Below the pieces are notes generated by a model. That model ran no database searches and was not told where the DNA came from. It saw only the letters and a program-made list of their open reading frames with translations. A DNA stretch of 64,000 nucleotides from Liolophura sinensis (lineage: Eukaryota > Mollusca > Polyplacophora > Chitonida > Chitonidae), in assembly GCF_032854445.1 (NCBI RefSeq), contig NC_088307.1:22940001-23004000 (forward strand). The letters are read 5' to 3'. Made by a program: the position numbers and the translations under genes. This document shows, one piece after another, positions 25,701 to 36,429 of the stretch. How positions within the stretch are numbered: the first letter of the stretch is position 1; the number at the start of each line of letters is the position of its first letter.

Positions 25701-28700
25701 AAACTGAAAACAACGGAAATGAAGCTTATGCAAACATTGAAATAGGAAACACAGGCAAAACTCTCAGGTGTAAACTGGATACTGGAGCACAGGTAAACTG
25801 CATTCCCACAGAAACATACAAAAAGACTACTGTCAAGCGAATTACCTCTACAAACACGCTTTCTCCCCAAGTTGTCAGGATATGGTGGTAATCAACTCAA
25901 AGTCACAGGTAAATGCATGGTACCATGCAAGTACAGAAACATTATTCAGAACTTAGAGTTTGTAGTTGTGAATAGTCCAGCGAAACCCCTCCTAGGTTTC
26001 AACGCCTGTAAGTGCTACACCTGGTGAAAGTGGTTATGACAATTGATCAACCAATCACAAATCAGTTTTTGAGAAAGAATCAGTGGTCAAGGAGAACAAG
26101 GATATCTTCACAGAGCTTGGTTGTCTTCCAGGAAAAGCCAAAATTAGACAAAAGAAAAAAGACAACACACTAGCAGTTGTGCACGCACCACGGCGTGTCC
26201 CCGTAGCATTAAGGGATCGTGTCAAAAATGAACTAAAACGTATGGAGTCAGTGGGCGTTATCATGGCCATTGACGAGCCCACAAAATGGGTAAGCTCAAT
26301 GGTGAAAAAAGACAACACACTGCGGATATGTATCGACCCGAAGGATTTGAACGAAAACATAATGCGCGAGCACTATCAACTTCCTACATTGGAGGACATA
26401 ACACATAAACTGCCAGGTGCGAAGTACTTCAGTCGGCTCGATGCAAAATCCGGGTACTGGCAGATCCAGCTAGATGATGAAAGTAGTAAACTCACAACAT
26501 TTAACTCTCCCTTTGGCAGGTGGGCATTTACACGCTTACCTTTTGGTCTTGTATCAGTCCAGGAAATATTTCAAAAGAAAGCACATGAAGCTCTGAAAGG
26601 TCTCAACGGGGTTGAGGTCTTGGTTGATGACATTCTGGTCTACGCACCAACCAGAGAACTGCACGACGAGCGACTCAGAGAACTACTTCAGAGATGCCGT
26701 GACAAAAACCTTCACCTGAATTCTGCAAAAATGGAAATTGTGGTCACAGAGACAAAGTTCTACGGACACACTCTCACGTCGGAAGGTCTGAAACCTGACC
26801 CAGGCAAGATTAAAGCGATTGAACAGATACCGACCCCTACCTCGAAAAAGGAACTGGAAACGGTGATGGGTATGATCAATTACCTCACCAAGTTTGCCCC
26901 AGGACTTGCCACAGCCACAGCTCCAATAAGAGAACTCTTAAAAGAAGATGTGGAATAGCTATGGGACGCAAATTGTGACAAAGCATTTGAACAGGTGAAA
27001 TCCATCATAACGCGAACACCAGGACCGGTGTTAGCGTACTATGACGTCACCAAGGACGTCACCCTCCAAGTAGACGCGTCATTCTTCAAGAAGGCAAACC
27101 AGTTGCCTGCGCCTCACAAGCACTTACGCCGACACAGCAAAGCTATGCACAGATAGAAAAAGAAATGTTGGCAATTCAGTTTGGGTGTGAGAAGTTTCAT
27201 TCTTATATCTAGGGAAAACAAGTGACAGTGCACAGTGATCACAAGCCCCTTGAGATAATCATGCGCAAACCACTGGCTTCAGCACCACCCAGACTACAGC
27301 GCATGATGCTGCGCTTACAGCTCTACGATTTGAACGTAGTTTTTCGCCCCGGAAAGAAAATTCCGATTGCGGACACACTGTCGAGAAATTACAAATCTGG
27401 ACATGACGCACATGAAGATCCAACTCTGGAAGAGCACATTCATGCAGTATTTGAACGGATCCCAGTAACTGATCAAAAGCTGGAAAAAATCAAATCGGAA
27501 ACACAGAAGGATCAAACTCTCATCAAACTTAAATCTGTCATTCACAGAGGCTGGCCACAGACTAAACAACAAGTAGACGCTGATATGAGAGAATTCTGGC
27601 ATGTGCGAGACGAACTGACTGTTTTGAACGGCATAGTTTTCAAAAGTGACAAAATTGTGATTCCAGCATAATTGCATGCCGGCATGCTGCAACTTATACA
27701 TGCAGGACATTTCGGCATGGAACTTTGCAAACGACGTGCTAGAGAATTTCTCTACTGACCGCACATGTGTTCACAAATTGAGGACTATGTGAACAGATGT
27801 AGCACATGTCTTGAACACAGATCCTCCCTACCGAAGGAACCGATGATGTCACCGCCGATACCAAACGGGCCATGGAAATTGTTAGCCACAGACCTGTTTG
27901 AGTGGCACAACCATAATTATCTCATTGTGGCTGATTATTATAGTCACTATTCTGAGATCAGCCTGTTACCTAATATCACCGCCAACAGTGTCATCAATCA
28001 CATGAAATCAATCTTTGCCCGGCACGGCGTATGTGAAGAACTGATATCTGACAATGGAAGCCAATACACATCTGCAGAATTCAAAAGATTCGCTGCAGAA
28101 TGGGGTTTCAAGCACACCATGAACAGCCCCTACCATCACCAATCTAACGGACTTGCTGAAAAGTATGTTGGTATAGCAAAACAGATCATGAAGAAAGCCC
28201 AGACCGATGGTTCTGACCCGTACATGGGATTGTTAGTCTACAGAAATACACCCACTGATTTAACCGCTACACCAGTTCAACTCCTAATGAGTCGTCGCCT
28301 TCGAGACAACCTCCCAGTCCAACAGAAACGGCTCGGTCCATCTGTACAAAACGTAAAAGATGTACAAAGGCGACTTTCACATAAACGGATGAACAGTAAG
28401 ATATACTACAACCGTAACACCCAGTCTCAAAAACCATTAAAGGAAAGAGAGGATGTCTACATGCAACAACCCAATGGGAAATGGAAACCAGCGATAGTGA
28501 GAAAAGTAGCCGAGATACCACGATCATATATTGTCTCCACATCTGGTGGTGGAAATTATCAACGGAACCGTCGTCACATCATTCCGTCCAAACCAGCCCC
28601 GCTAGCCAACAGTCCGAACAACAAATCAACAGGTTCGACACCTCCGCTGCTGGAAAACCCAACTCCTCCTGAGACTCCGAAACCACCTGACACATCTCCA

Positions 28701-31700
28701 ACTTCACAGTTCTCACGTTATGGTCGACGTATTAAGCCCAAGACTTTATCTGATTTCATAACTGGATAAAGTGGAAGTCTGTGTGTGTTATTGTGAGCAC
28801 AGTTTGTTTTGCTCTCAGTTTTAGATCTCAGTCAGAATTCCAGCTCCAACAGTGAATTTGTGAATCAGTGATTAATGTGTGCATTCTGTTCAGTTCATTG
28901 GATTCTATCATTCCACGGCATTGAAATGAGTGATGCATTTACAGATAGGTTCAGTTTTTCCATCACTCAGATTCATGGATTTGTATGATTCAAAGTGCTA
29001 TGATAATTTTATTTGCTATGTTAAATTGTTCCGAGTTGTGTGATCTTGACATTCTTATGAAAGTTTAATGGATGGATAAATTTGTGTTTAGCTTTAAAAC
29101 CTGGTGAACCCTGGATATCATTTGACAGTTTACTCCAACTCAAGTTTTAAGTATCAAACCGACTCTACAAATACTTACAGTTTGCAGTGTATTCTATTTT
29201 GTTTTAAATTGAAATTTGTTGCATTTGAAAAGTATACTTGGGAAATCCTTTCGAAGCGAAGTTTGTTAAAGAATGTAATACCACTAGTTTTTCTTCAAAA
29301 GAAGGGGGATGTGATATTGTCATAGTATGCCACGTGTATTTGTTTACATCATAGCACATGTGTATGTTTACATCACGTGATCAGCTCCCCTATATTAATA
29401 TTCATGACGTTGCAGCATTGCGATTGGATAATAATACGAAAGTAACATACTGCGGGACTGCTCAAGGTGATGAACCGAGTAGAATAGAGTGAATGTCTGA
29501 AAGGAGACGCTGTTTCGAGTCCTTTATTTATTTATACTTTCTTACGTCAAAAGACGGTAACATAAAAGTATTACAGATTTCCCCCGGGCTCTGCCCCGAT
29601 TTTCTCCCACTATAATGCTGGCCGCCGTCGTATAAGTGAAACATTCTTGGGTACGGCGTAAAACACCAATCAGATAGATAAATATAATGGAGGTTACGTG
29701 CATGAGGGTGGTGAAAATCACTCAGTGTTGAATTGTACAAAAGTACGTTCTGGAATTGGTGGCGTTCTTGAGACTTAACATCTCTCCTTTCAAAACAAGA
29801 AAACACGTTGTCTTAAATTCAATATCTTTCCTTAGTCAAGCCTGAATAAACTAAAATGTCATGTGGAAAGCAAACGGTACAGTAATCAGCAGCCAATTCT
29901 ACATTGCTGCCTGTATACAGATAATAATGCCACAAAACGTTCTCCAGAAAACGCCATATTAAATAACTCCCCGATTACGTTTCTGAGGTATAAGTGAAAT
30001 GGAATGGTTTTGTAGCCTATTTCCTTAATTTAAGAGATTAAGAAGATTAAGATTTTCCTTAATTTAAGAGATTAAGAATGAATGAAAAGAATGCTTGGCG
30101 TTTAAGCTCGTAGTTAACAATTTTTCAGTTATGTGACGACGAGGACTCATTATGTGCGTGTACATATACTGTGTCTTACTGTGGCACCAAAGTGCCGCTG
30201 GCACTGATATATCATACCGAAGACACCAGACATGACACCCCAGCCAGTCGCATTACACCGAAATCGGCTCAACTAGTCAAGTTTCCGGTCGGCCACTGCT
30301 ACCATCGGAAATACGGGGGTGATTTAGCGTACGTGGTATTAAAGACTGAATATGTATGGCATCCGTGATTTGTTGTATTGCATTCATTTTTTTTTTTAAA
30401 CACAAACTTTGTAAATAAACCGAGGAAAATAATCTTAGTATTTATTGCAGTATTATCAGAATTATCTTGTAATCGTGTGGATTCAATTTTGTACGCACGT
30501 GGGAAGGTCTGGCAGCAACCAGTCAGGGGTTTAACGCTTAAACTCTGCTTTGTAAAATGTTTCGGATACTCTTTAGGAGTAACACATACTTACCCCACAT
30601 TGTTCCATGGCCTCTGTAAACTCCAGCATAGGCTGCATTTGGCGCTGGCCATAAACACCCTTTAAGAAGGAAAAAAAAGACACAAATTAGGATTTCATTA
30701 TTGTCAAAAATGCTTTTACCAAGGCCCTTAAAAATAGCATGATGGCGGCCAATTCACGGACGGAGGACACAGTTGTAAACCATAGACCTTTGGCAGGTAA
30801 CTCACGAGCTTTCCCACTTGTGACGCACAGTTTTTCTCCAGCGGAGCAAGCTTATATAATATGTATTGGTGGAAGCTAAGCAGTCGGCATGGAAGCTAAG
30901 TGGTCGCCATAGAAGCTAAGTGGTCGCCATAGAACGACAATGTAAGACCAGATAAAACAGGAATATGAAATACTGTGAACGGTTTTTTGTTGTTACTATG
31001 GAGGTTACGTTCTTGATTTCGTTGTCGGCACCCTTCATTCTCATATCACTACAATGAAAACTCCGTGAGAGCTGCTTAGTGCTGCTGGAAAAAAAATAAA
31101 TAAACATGAATTTATTTATTTATTTATTTGATTGTTGTTTTACGCCGTACTCAAGAATATTTCACTTATACGACGGTGGCCAGCATTATGGTGGGTGGAA
31201 CCAGGCAGAACCCGGTGAAAACCCACGACCATCCACAGGTTGCTGACAGACCAAACAAACATGAAGAATACACACAAAAACATTTGTGTTGAAATCTAAC
31301 ACAACAACTTATGTTGTTTCACTCAGCATAGAAATGTGTTACCCCAACACAAACACACATATGTTAAATAAATGTGAAGTACACATGTTTGTGTTACAAA
31401 ATAATAAGACACAAACAAGATCGTGTGTTAATTCAACACAAGACAGAGTTGTACAAATATGACTGACACAAGATTTGTGTTGGAAAGAACACGAGTTTGT
31501 GTTCACAAGTGTTTTTTGTGTGTTCCGTAAATAGTAATCGGTAACAGCAGCAAGAAAATTAAAAAAAGAATCTACCCCCTGCCCATCCCCCCAAAAAGTA
31601 AAACAGAAATTAAAAATAACAACTTAGAACGGCAACTTTAATTTGGGTACCCCGAGCCATCTATTGCAAGATACTAGTATATACAAGAGCCATGTCGAAT

Positions 31701-33644
31701 AGATAGCATTACAGATTCGACAACTGCCTCTCACATTCAGCGATGCATCATCTTTCATTATGAATAGTTATAGCTACTAGAAAATATTAATTAATAAGTA
31801 ACAGAATAATGAGTACAGTATTATATTAACCATCTATCAAATGCATATATTAATAATATTATTCTGATATCTCATTCTGATATACTAACTGGTATGTCGC
31901 ACGTGCCGTTTTTCCCTTTTCCTAATTACAAGCGTATTAATGAGTTGTCGCCCTTGAGAATAACGTCAATCTGACGTCAATGGACAAGATGTCATAAGTA
32001 TATGGATGCATTCTGTACATCTGCTTTCTTGTGTTTCCGGTTTTTTTGTGTGAAAATATTGTTGACCGGAAGTGTAGGTTATTTGTTTGTTAACGTCAGC
32101 CCTATAAATGTCCATCAATCAACAAAGGTGGATTTATTTTTTTTTTCGACTGGTGTTTTGTGTCGTACTCAGGAATAGTTTTCTTACGATGGTCAGCATT
32201 ATGGTGGGAGGAAAATGGACAGAGCACGCAGGAAACACACGACACCAAAATTGCACTTTAATATGTTCAACTTAACATGGTCAAAGGATATAAGGCAGTC
32301 ATTCTGTATTTATTGAATTTATAGAATTTGTGGTCAGCAAATCAAATCAACACCATTTTAATGTTAAGTTGAATAAAACACTAACACTATTGTTTAAGAT
32401 ATATACCGAACTCTACTATTTTGTGCATAACCAGAAACATCGAGAGTTCGAATCCAGCTCTCGCCCCGGGGTTTAGTCCGACGGTTTGTGGAATTGCGAT
32501 GTTTCCCCTAGATTTCATCTATTGATAAATCTGAAGTTCAACAAGTACTGTGCATTTATTAATGTACTGAGCTCATTATGCGAAGGAAATTAAGAGAAAG
32601 TGAGGAATATAGATTGAAAAATGAGTGTAAAGAACTTATCTGGGAAGCGGTTGATGGTCAAGATATCTTTGTTACTGAGATACAAACATAGGCCTATACT
32701 TCGTGGCAAATGACAGTTACAAATGATGAATAAAGCCTACAGATATAGCCTCTTGTCTATTATCCCCCGAAATTGAAACTGAAGATTGAAACAAGACTGA
32801 TGGTTTAAGCATATAGCGGGGTACACCATGCAATCAGAGATCTATTACAGTGCGACCTCACTGCTCGCCCCTAGTGCCTCAAGGAATGGGATCGGGGTTC
32901 ACATGGAATGGAGAAACAAGATCCCAGGCATTTAGACAAAATAAAACTCTATTGTTAAGAGTCATTTATTGTTCGTTTTTTTTTATATAATGTGTACGCT
33001 TTCTTTTCAAAGAGAAACGTTTCAGGTAAAGTTGTTTTCGATCGTTTAATTTTTTCTTTTCAGTACGAATTATAAATTTAACCGAAACACGGAAGCTTTC
33101 TAAATATATACAAGAGGCTATTAGCTTCGCTGGGAAGAACCGTTTTCTCTTTCCTACAGACCATTCTGTGAAAAGTAGCTTATTTTCAGCACCAACTATC
33201 GTCAATCAAAACGATTTAAACGGATAGCGTTACGAAAAAATACATTGATTCAAGGTTTTAATAAAGAAAAGTTGCAGGTAAATCCTTAACATTCATGTTA
33301 ACACAAAATCATTGTTGTAAATTTTACACAAGTTAAAATTGCTCTCTGAAATCAGTTTATTTCAAACTTTGAGGAATGAAAGCCTCGCAAAGCTCAATAT
33401 AAACCTTCATTTGTTTTTCTGTGTCTTAGTTGTGTATAAACATAAAATGAAGCTACACCCTGATTTCTTCTATCAAAAATTTCTAACCGCTATCGTGTAA
33501 ATGGAAGCGCCTTAAGGAAGGCGTTAAATAATCAATCAACCAATCAGTCAATCATAAAACGGTGTTAGTTTCAATTAGTATCAAATAGGCCCATAACTAC
33601 GATGTACTCACGTAAATGGCAATAAAGATGAGGATATACTTCAT
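21682..33644 (-). CDS. Secreted four-WAP-domain protein, four coding exons
   Basis: On the minus strand the exons are 33644-33612, 30659-30594, 24486-24396 and 22766-21682 (33+66+91+1085 = 1275 nt, 424 residues plus TGA). All junctions are GT..AG and phases match (0, 0, 1). The start MKYILIFIAIY plus GVYG of exon 2 forms a signal peptide. A six-cysteine module follows (CGDLRC...CVPI), then four WAP domains, each with eight cysteines and the core KCCPGRC or MCCKTRC. They are separated by Thr/Pro/Lys-rich linkers. WAP proteins are typically protease inhibitors, antimicrobials or, in molluscs, shell-matrix components. Which of these applies cannot be told here. The protein is probably extracellular and disulfide-bonded. 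Confidence 0.9.
22825..22940. repeat. Short inverted 'CTGTTAA' cluster
   Basis: Repeated ctgttaattttaacag-type palindromic motifs next to the last intron's acceptor in the WAP gene. Confidence 0.5.
23188..23362 (-). mobile_element. SINE family 1, internally deleted, with target-site duplication
   Basis: Both ends are intact (tail 'cgccgtactcaagaatattt', head 'gcgctaaccaactgagccac'). About 100 bp are lost between 'cacgaccat' and 'gggtcataacgc'. Flanked by cacaagagaata at 23177-23188 and 23362-23373. Confidence 0.92.
23453..23610 (+). mobile_element. SINE family 1, 5'-truncated
   Basis: Begins in the body (tcaagctggcttactctc) and ends 'cgtaaaacatcaatcaaata'. Confidence 0.85.
23971..24160 (-). 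mobile_element. SINE family 1, lacking its head
   Basis: Tail 'gttttacgccgtactgaaga' through 'cagcgaccgcattggt'. Ends before the A-box region. Confidence 0.88.
24396..24486 (-). CDS. WAP gene exon 3 (six-cysteine module)
   Basis: A 91-nt exon with acceptor 'tttttctggttccag' and donor ATTG|GTAAGT on the minus strand. It starts in phase 0 and ends in phase 1, matching the TG-starting acceptor of exon 4. It encodes DLRCNISQTC then CLGRPCLKVACVPI. With the Cys of exon 2 the spacing is C-x4-C-x5-C-x6-C-x4-C-x4-C. Confidence 0.85.
24620..24766 (+). mobile_element. SINE family 1, 5' half (split by the LTR element)
   Basis: Head 'ggttagcgcgctagcgcagc' to body 'acctgcggatggccgtgg', where the LTR begins. 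The other half resumes at 29576. Confidence 0.92.
24767..25030 (+). repeat. 5' LTR
   Basis: Starts TGATATTGTCATA and ends TATTACA, so it has canonical TG..CA ends. It contains TATTAATATTCATGA and a pyrimidine/AT-rich 3' end. Confidence 0.92.
25061..25745 (+). pseudogene. Retrotransposon gag, broken
   Basis: The frame starts with ATG at 25061 and breaks at the A-run near 25217. A gag-like segment (SIDEWVTQLKLIGRD) continues in another frame but hits stops. A CCHC zinc knuckle (CMKCGIKSHFRRMC, C-x2-C-x4-H-x4-C) lies at about 25565-25610. Several frameshifts and stops make it non-functional. Confidence 0.8.
25745..26080 (+). pseudogene. Retrotransposon aspartic protease remnant
   Basis: A retropepsin active-site motif (KLDTGAQVNCIP) is encoded at about 25770-25806 between the zinc knuckle and RT. 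Frame breaks flank it and no continuous protease frame remains. Confidence 0.7.
26083..26958 (+). pseudogene. Retrotransposon reverse transcriptase, truncated by a stop
   Basis: 291 codons cover most RT motifs: LRICIDPKDLN, FSRLDAKSGYWQI, FTRLPFGL, the catalytic LVDDILVY (position usually [YIV]VDD), and YGHTLTSEGLKPDP. The frame ends at TAG 26956-26958 where a tryptophan is expected. The downstream sequence LWDANCDKAFEQVK continues the same domain, so the stop is a mutation. Confidence 0.92.
26959..27400 (+). pseudogene. Retrotransposon RNase H, broken
   Basis: TLQVDAS at about 27060 starts the RNase H domain. About eight residues expected next are missing and the frame shifts near 27083. 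QSYAQIEKEMLAI and VTVHSDHKPLE follow, with an in-frame TAG at about 27210 between them. Confidence 0.82.
27400..28769 (+). pseudogene. Retrotransposon integrase, with two internal stops
   Basis: The zinc-binding N-terminus spans stops at 27669-27671 and about 27758. The catalytic core is open from 27765 to 28769: D in ATDLFEW, D in SDNGSQYTS and E in HHQSNGLAEK. The C-terminal part is Pro-rich, ending with FSRYGRRIKPKTLSDF. The core is intact, but the N-terminal breaks mean no full-length protein. Confidence 0.9.
28770..29309 (+). other. Retrotransposon 3' untranslated leader to the polypurine tract
   Basis: No ORF of note. AT-rich spacer ending in the purine run aaaagaaggggga used to prime plus-strand synthesis in this class. 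Confidence 0.6.
29312..29575 (+). repeat. 3' LTR
   Basis: Same length and ends as the 5' LTR, with about 96% identity counted by eye. It may begin two bases earlier (TGTGATATTG at 29310). Confidence 0.92.
29576..29683 (+). mobile_element. SINE family 1, 3' half (split by the LTR element)
   Basis: Starts 'gatttcccccgggctctgcc', exactly where the left half stopped, and ends 'cgtaaaacaccaatcaga'. Confidence 0.92.
29684..30089. other. Intron sequence, no feature seen
   Basis: AT-rich intron 2 of the WAP gene. A partial duplication of 'aatttaagagattaagaa' lies near 30025-30075. Confidence 0.4.
30090..30270 (-). mobile_element. SINE family 2, partial
   Basis: Contains 'tgtacatatactgtgtctta' and 'gacaccagacatgacacccc', the reverse of the family 2 body, with a diverged tail. 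Confidence 0.75.
30594..30659 (-). CDS. WAP gene exon 2
   Basis: A 66-nt exon, phase 0 on both sides. On the minus strand it has acceptor 'cttttttttccttcttaaag' and donor GGG|GTAAGT. It encodes 22 residues beginning GVYGQRQMQPM and ending EQCG, giving the end of the signal peptide and the first cysteine of the six-cysteine module. Confidence 0.78.
30775..30850 (-). mobile_element. SINE family 3 fragment
   Basis: 'ggcaggtaactcacgagctt' and 'cccacttgtgacgcacagt' are the reverse complement of the segment seen at 16680-16745. Confidence 0.55.
30871..30930 (+). repeat. Three copies of a 20-bp unit
   Basis: 'ggaagctaagtggtcgccat' repeats three times with few changes in intron 1 of the WAP gene. 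Confidence 0.9.
31111..31252 (-). mobile_element. SINE family 1, head missing
   Basis: Tail TTTATTTATTTATTTG then 'cgccgtactcaagaatattt' to 'atccacaggttgctgacaga'. Confidence 0.88.
31260..31525. repeat. Cluster of inverted AACACA/TGTGTT motifs
   Basis: More than a dozen alternating 'aacacaa' and 'ttgtgtt' motifs over 265 bp, able to form many small hairpins. Directly abuts a truncated SINE. Confidence 0.6.
32132..32246 (-). mobile_element. SINE family 1 fragment, diverged
   Basis: 'ggtgttttgtgtcgtactca' to 'gcattatggtgggaggaaaa'. Older and more mutated than most copies. Confidence 0.75.
32247..33600. other. Intron 1 of the WAP gene, remainder
   Basis: AT-rich. A SINE-like 3' tail (aggcgttaaataatcaatca) lies near 33515-33535. 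Nothing else recognised. Confidence 0.4.
33612..33644 (-). CDS. WAP gene exon 1 (signal-peptide start)
   Basis: The 33-nt coding part encodes MKYILIFIAIY and ends at TAC|GTGAGT in phase 0. The context 'ccatcaccATG' is a good start. It joins in frame to exon 2, whose first residues GVYG complete a classic hydrophobic leader. Confidence 0.8.
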
Positions 33645-34780
33645 GGTGATGGTACAACAGATCCTGTTTCGGCAATGGGTAGATAAAGAAGAAAGAAACG
33701 TGCCTAACAAAATAGCCCCCAGATCGAACAACAGTCAGTTAATTGATTTAACCTCTAACACTATTGATTATTTATTTCCATTCCGCCCAGGAAATAAGTC
33801 TTCATTAACAACCGCATGCAAACCAGTCGAGCTCTACACAGTCTGCACTAACACAAACAGAAAACTTGCGAGTCATCTTTTTGGGGACGTTTTTGTAACT
33901 TCTATATTCATCCGAGGTTTTGCTACATCGTGCGAATAAATCTGGTAAAAGGAGTTTGGTGCTAAACATAGGTACTATTCATCTGTATCTGTAAAAGAAG
34001 TTTCATCAGACTGTGGTTGCTTTGTGGCTGCACAGAACGTGAAGAGAGTGAATAATTATCGATGCCCATACCTAATTAGGCTACCTGATATTCGTCCCCC
34101 AAAACAATGGGCAAGGTCAATGGAAGATTAAAGAGCGTTTAGTGCATCTTTCCTGCAGAGGATGAATGCGTCAGACTCGGTTTATATTTGGACACATGCG
34201 TAAAACTGGATTGGGATAAATCTCCGATTTTATTCTGGTCGACAAAAATATAAAGGCCTATAGATTATACCACGGTCTTTTTATAGTACTATTGGGCTTA
34301 CGAAGTGCATTAAATATACATTTACATGTATGTATTTTAAGTATATTGCAACAATTTTTCGTTTTTAATGTTAAGGTTCTACTTCTTTTCACCTTAATTG
34401 TATAACACTCAACATCCGTTATTTCTATTATTATTAGAAAGGATTATTAAAAGACGAGTTAATCCTTTAACACCTAATCTTTCTAAGACGACTATAACAG
34501 GCGCTATAGGTGATAGTCGCAGATCTGTTACATTTAGAAGTGATGGACGGTTTGCTAATGATGTGGATATCACAGTTTTGTTTCACCTGTGAGCAAAGTG
34601 CTAGTGTGAACTGGTGTATTAAAGTTCGACAAGGATGCATCTGTATATATGTGTTGTGTTTGATCAAGAGAGTGCTTTTGTAGTTCCGGGTTGAGTCCTA
34701 GAATGGACTCTTTGCTTGGAGACAAGCTGAGGACAAAGCTAATGTTCATGGCTGTTCTGGAGGGATAACTGGTGTTTCTG
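33645..34780. other. Upstream region of the WAP gene
   Basis: The WAP promoter should lie here on the minus strand. A TATA-like 'aaatataaacc' (minus strand, near 34175-34190) is only a possibility. No other gene seen. Confidence 0.35.
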
Positions 34781-34786
34781 CTGAAG

Positions 34787-34860
34787 ATTGGAATGAATGA
34801 GTTTGCTTAACGCCACATGGGCGATATTTCAGCCATATCGTGGCGAGGCTGAAGACTAAA
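34787..34860. mobile_element. SINE-end fragment (other family)
   Basis: 'gtttgcttaacgccacatgg' and 'gatatttcagccatatcgtg' resemble a common mollusc SINE end; a diverged relative occurs at about 52075-52125. Confidence 0.5.
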
Positions 34861-34949
34861 ATGGTGTCCGTATTTCTGTGGAGACGGAAAATGATGTTCA
34901 CAATATCATGAATAGCATATTGTACACAAAAGTAAATGTCATGGGTTGT

Positions 34950-36040
34950 CATATTAGCTTATTGTACATGCCTGTGGATATCACGAGGCATCATGTTATC
35001 CTGTTATATGTGCATGTGATATCATGAGATGTCATGTTATCCTGTTTTATATGCATGTGATGTCATGAGGCGTCATGTTATCCTGTTTTACATGCATGTG
35101 ATGTCATGAGGCGTCATGTTATCCTGTTGTACAGGAATGTGATATCATGATACGTCATGTTATCCTCTTGTACATGCATGTGATGTCAGAGACGTCATCT
35201 TAATCCTGTTGTGTATGCATGTGACATCACGAGGCACCATGTTAGCCTGTTGTACACTCCCATGTATGTGATATCACGAGGTGACCCGTGATGTGGTCGC
35301 TGTGAGTTCAGTCCAGCGCTGGTTTCCTCTCCTACCGTACGTGGGAAGGGTTTGCAGGCCACCTGCGGATGGTCGTGGGTTTCCCTCGGACTCTGCCTGG
35401 TTTCCTCCCACCAGAATGCTGGCCGCCGTCATATAAGTGAAATATTCTTGACCACGGCGTAAAACACCCTTCAAATAAATAAATAAATATTTTTGATATC
35501 ACGAGACGTCATGTTAGCATATTGCACCGTACATGCATTTGATTTCACGAGACACCATGTTAGCAATATTGCACGTACATGCATTTGATATCACGAGACG
35601 TCCTGTTCATGTATGTTATATCAAGAGAGGCCACGTTAGCCTATTTTGCATGTACCTGATATCCAAAGACGTCAGGTTAGTCCATTTTACATTTATGCGA
35701 TATCCTGAAATGTCATATTTGTTTGTAACTGACTATATATACGTGCGATATCCTCTGGAGTCATGATACCCTACTACATGTGTTAATTTATGTGATACCT
35801 TTTTTAGTAAAGCTACCTACTGTACCTACAATAATACGAGATTCCGACATTTATGTGATATCTTGAGACTTTATGTTGGCCTTGTTTTCACGTAAGTGAT
35901 ATCCTGAGACCTCATGTTGGCCTACTTTAAACGCAAGTGATATTCTGAGACGCTATATATTGGCCTACTGTACACGTGGGCCTACTGTACCCCTATGCGG
36001 ATATCCTTAGGAGTAAAGTTAGCCTACACTACAAGTATGT
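34950..36040 (+). repeat. 41-bp monomer satellite, interrupted by a SINE
   Basis: About 41-bp units built on 'gtgatatcatgaggcgtcat' and 'gttatcctgttgtacatgca'. Units are tight at 34950-35280 and increasingly degenerate at 35490-36040. A SINE (35281-35489) sits between. Confidence 0.88.
35281..35489 (+). mobile_element. SINE family 1, head deleted, inside the 41-bp satellite
   Basis: Body 'tggtcgctgtgagttcagtc' through tail 'acggcgtaaaacacccttca' and AAATAAAT. Confidence 0.9.
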
Positions 36041-36429
36041 AACACAAATCTATGCGTCGAATCAAACATCACATACCAGCCGTCAACCAATACGTACATT
36101 ACACGTCAATAATCGCCAATTCCCAAAATGACGCCTAACACAATGAACCAAAGAACTGAAACAGTATATTAAGGAGGAAATTAGGACGGGGAAAAGCAGC
36201 TAACAGTTATCAATGATGTTGGATGCTGTAGGTGAGTAAGTGAAATCAGTATTAAAATAAAAGTTAAAAAATTCAAATAATAAAATATGAATCTCAGTTG
36301 CGCTTTGATTGCAATTGCTCATATAGCCAATGTGGCGATCTAATACAACACGATGAATAAAAAAAACCCACCCCCGGGTTAAGCGGAATTTAGACACAAC
36401 CGTAAAGCAGAGTGCCCGAGATACTGGAC

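Larger units (their letters stand above)
24767..29575 (+). mobile_element. Ty3/Gypsy LTR retrotransposon, full length but inactivated
   Basis: Two 264-bp LTRs (24767-25030 and 29312-29575) bound a gag-pol region, with about 10 mismatches between them by eye. The 3' end of the 5' LTR (attaca) is followed at once by TGGTGTCAGACG, a primer-binding-site-like sequence. A polypurine tract (aaaagaaggggga) precedes the 3' LTR. The order gag, protease, RT, RNase H, integrase is the Ty3/Gypsy order. Stops and frameshifts break every domain. It sits antisense in intron 2 of the WAP gene and splits a SINE. Confidence 0.93.
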
